Source: Actinomadura sp. NBRC 104412
GTDB taxonomy: Bacteria > Actinomycetota > Actinomycetes > Streptosporangiales > Streptosporangiaceae
Direction of reading: 5' to 3'
Length of the DNA: 64,000 nt
Assembly: GCF_030269515.1 (NCBI RefSeq)
Contig: NZ_BSTM01000017.1
Span: forward strand, 1 to 64,000
The position numbers and the translations under genes are program-made. The notes beneath the pieces are model-generated. The model had not been told where the DNA came from, did not search any database, and saw nothing but the letters and a program-made list of their open reading frames with translations. Numbering within the stretch: position 1 is the stretch's first letter; every line of letters starts with the position of its first letter. Positions 61,893 to 64,000 of the stretch are shown here, piece by piece.

Positions 61893-61947
61893 CTCACGCC
61901 GTTCCGCTGCACGTCGTGCCAACACCGATCTTGGCACTCCGCAGATG

Positions 61948-64000
61948 TTAACGGCGCGCGCCCCGCGCGGGGGACCGCACGCCGGGTTCGGCCGTTCGGC
62001 GCCGCAGCACCGCGCGGGCGGGAAGCATGGTCGCGGCCGCTCCGGGCCCCGCCACCAGCGCCAGGATCAGCACGAGCGGCACCGGCGGCGCGGACGGCAG
62101 CGGCAGGCCGACCGCGCCCGCGAACATCACCAGCGCGACGCCCGCGACCAGCACGCCGGTCGCCACCCCGGTGCCCAGGACGATCGCGGTCTCCAGCCGC
62201 AGCGACCGCAGCACCTGCCGCCGGGTCGCGCCGGTCAGCCGCAGCAGCTCGAACTCGCGGCGGCGCGACGCCGTGGCCAGCGCCTGCGTGGTGACCAGCC
62301 CGATGACGGCGAACCCCGAGATCGCGGCGGCGGCGACGCGGGTGACGAAACCCTGCGCCCGCAGCTCCCGCGACCGCTCGGCCCGTGCCCGCCCGGCCGG
62401 GATCGTCCTCGTCCCGGTGTAGCCGGCGGCGACGCGCTCCACTCCGGCGCCGCCCGCGACCAGGACCTGGTCGTCCAGCGGGGACGTGGCGTGCGCGGCC
62501 ACCAGGTCGCGGTGCAGCAGCACGTCACCGACGCCCGCGCCGCGCTCGTAGATCGCCGCCACCCGCGGGCGGATTGGGGTGCCGTCGGCCAGCCACATCG
62601 GCCGGACCGCCCCCACCTCGGCGCCGCCCGCCACGTTCCGGCTCAGCGCGACGGTGTCACCGCGCAGGTCGCCCAGCCGCCCGGCGACGACCTTCGGGTC
62701 GAGGGTGCGCTCCAGGCCTTCCGGGCTCACGCCGCGGGCCGGGACGGACCTCAGCTCCTCCTCGCCCAGCTCCCGGACGACCATCACCACGGTCGTGTCC
62801 TTCACGGCGGTCGCCGCCGTCACGCCCGGGACCGCCCGGACCGTCCGCGCGGTCTCGGCGGGCACGCCCGCGCCGTCCGAGACGATCACGTGCCGGGCGA
62901 GCATCGCGTCCTCGGCCTGTACCTCGGCCGCGCGCACCATCGTCGTGTGGACGAACACCTGCACGCCCGCGTACGCGACCGCAAGCGCCGCCGGGGTGAG
63001 CACCGCACCCGCCCGCAACGCCGCGGCGCCCGCCGCGTGCGCGGCCAGCCCGCCGGAGACCGGGTCCACGCGCCGTGCCGCGCCGCCCAGCACCCGTGCA
63101 CCGGCACGCGCGATCACCGGGGCCAGCAGCGCCGTCGCCGCCATCTGGGAGATCACCAGGCCGCCGACGCCGAGCGCCGCCTCGGGGCCCGACGCCGCCG
63201 CCGACAGGCCCAGCGAGCCCAGCCCCAGCGCCAGGAACACCAGGCCGGTGACGGTCCGCCAGCGGGGCGTGCGCCGCCGTTCCGCCGCGGCCTCGCCGAG
63301 CGCCTGGACGGGATGGATCCGCGTCAGCCGCATCGAGGCGACCCGCGCCGACACCACCGCGATGGCGATCACGATCCCGCACGCGGCCAGCGCGGGCAGC
63401 GGGCTCAGCCCCAGCCCGAACCCGTCCGGAAGCACCCCGTTGCGCCGCATCGCCGCGTGCGCGGTCGCACCCAGCGGCAGCGACAGGATGCCGCCGGGCA
63501 GGCCGGCCGCCACGGCGGTCCGCGCGTTCTCCCGGATGATCTCGCGCCGTACCTGGCGGGGGGTGGCGCCGATCGCGCGCAGCAGCGCGTACTCGTGGCC
63601 GCGCTCACGGATCGACAGCGCGATCAGCCCGCCGACGACGATCAGCGCGACCATCACCGACGCTGCGCCGAGCGAGGAGGCCATGTCGCCGATGTCCGGC
63701 CGCGCCGCGGCCACGGCCGGGTTCTCGGCGTCCCCGCGCGCGTCGCCGGTCGCCACCCGCAGGCCGGGCACCGCCGCGCGCAGCCTCGCCACGTCCGGGT
63801 CGCCGAAGACCACGAGCGCGTCCGCGCGGGACGGGTGCCCGCTCAGCGCCGCGGCGGTCCCCGGGGCGACGTAGAGGCCCGCGGCCACGATCCCCGACAC
63901 CACGAACGGCTGCGGGGCCCCGTTCACCTGAAGCGTCGTCCGCTGTCCCGGCCTGAGGCCGGCCGCGGCGTCGACCGCGACCTCACCGGGTGCCTGGGGC
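61948..64000 (-). CDS. FtsX-like ABC transporter permease, 5' end outside window
   Basis: The frame is open to the window edge, so the N-terminus is missing; at least 683 residues are seen. Two FtsX permease blocks are visible. The first has ASVMVALIVVGGLIALSIRE with YALLRAIGATPRQVRREIIR. The second has ISGFAVIGLVTTQALATASR with FELLRLTGATRRQVLRSLRL. This RAIGATxxQ motif is diagnostic of MacB/LolCE-type permeases, which move lipids, peptides or drugs with an ATPase. Its ATPase is probably just outside the window; the orphan ATPase at 48679 is another candidate. Confidence 0.9.
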   Translation of the reverse strand, partial: PQAPGEVAVDAAAGLRPGQRTTLQVNGAPQPFVVSGIVAAGLYVAPGTAAALSGHPSRADALVVFGDPDVARLRAAVPGLRVATGDARGDAENPAVAAARPDIGDMASSLGAASVMVALIVVGGLIALSIRERGHEYALLRAIGATPRQVRREIIRENARTAVAAGLPGGILSLPLGATAHAAMRRNGVLPDGFGLGLSPLPALAACGIVIAIAVVSARVASMRLTRIHPVQALGEAAAERRRTPRWRTVTGLVFLALGLGSLGLSAAASGPEAALGVGGLVISQMAATALLAPVIARAGARVLGGAARRVDPVSGGLAAHAAGAAALRAGAVLTPAALAVAYAGVQVFVHTTMVRAAEVQAEDAMLARHVIVSDGAGVPAETARTVRAVPGVTAATAVKDTTVVMVVRELGEEELRSVPARGVSPEGLERTLDPKVVAGRLGDLRGDTVALSRNVAGGAEVGAVRPMWLADGTPIRPRVAAIYERGAGVGDVLLHRDLVAAHATSPLDDQVLVAGGAGVERVAAGYTGTRTIPAGRARAERSRELRAQGFVTRVAAAAISGFAVIGLVTTQALATASRRREFELLRLTGATRRQVLRSLRLETAIVLGTGVATGVLVAGVALVMFAGAVGLPLPSAPPVPLVLILALVAGPGAAATMLPARAVLRRRTAEPGVRSPARGARR

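Overview
The window is high-GC DNA (about 70 percent or more by eye) with strong G/C third-position bias, many GTG and TTG starts and tightly overlapping genes. Its families are typical of filamentous Actinobacteria: an NDMA-dependent alcohol dehydrogenase, DUF5302, CD225 and DUF2752 proteins, a SpoIIE/STAS signalling pair, Tat-exported enzymes and an IS5 element of the programmed-frameshift kind. My best guess is Streptosporangiales, possibly an Actinomadura-like organism. That placement rests on gene style only, because I see no rRNA or other marker gene. I found no tRNA, rRNA or CRISPR array.

Layout. 1-2.9 kb is an accessory patch: the end of an IS30 transposase, a PIN-domain gene cut off by it, an uncharacterised two-gene operon with a HEPN-like motif, and an HTH protein. 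3-11.9 kb is catabolic: a hydrolase/SnoaL pair, a Tat-exported FAD amine oxidase, an AraC regulator, an aldehyde/alcohol dehydrogenase pair and a Tat-exported M20 amidohydrolase. 12.4-14.8 kb holds an HTH/NB-ARC regulator and a phosphotransferase.

15.0-21.7 kb is the most interesting part: a seven-gene RiPP cluster resembling, but not matching, a lasso-peptide cluster. It encodes a 59-aa precursor with six Cys in its last 31 residues. A strong hairpin follows, then a McjB/B2-like protein with no cysteine at all, an asparagine-synthetase-like protein with an altered PP-loop, a PqqD-like recognition protein, a MauE-thioredoxin fusion, an S9 (prolyl oligopeptidase type) serine hydrolase and an ABC exporter. 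The overlaps indicate one operon.

21.9-23.7 kb is an Rpn/PD-(D/E)XK-like nuclease gene split by an 877-bp IS5-family element, with 17-bp perfect inverted repeats and a TTA duplication; excising it restores a 289-codon reading frame. 23.9-30.3 kb is a HerA-SbcD-SbcC-NurA-like DNA end-processing operon.

30.3-50.8 kb is mostly ordinary chromosome: crotonase, STAS protein, hydrolases, a MurA-like enzyme with Asp at the fosfomycin-sensitive Cys position, acyl-CoA synthetase, an FAD monooxygenase next to an aconitase-like protein that has lost one Fe-S cysteine, a PLP decarboxylase, an MBL hydrolase, an ABC ATPase and an M20 peptidase. 51.0-56.7 kb is a complete Opp/Dpp-type peptide ABC transporter operon with a 45-bp direct repeat before its second permease gene. 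56.7-64 kb holds a spermidine-synthase-like protein, a SpoIIE phosphatase, a VldE-like (ARB-07466) cell-wall protein, a DUF4253 protein and an FtsX-type permease that runs off the end.
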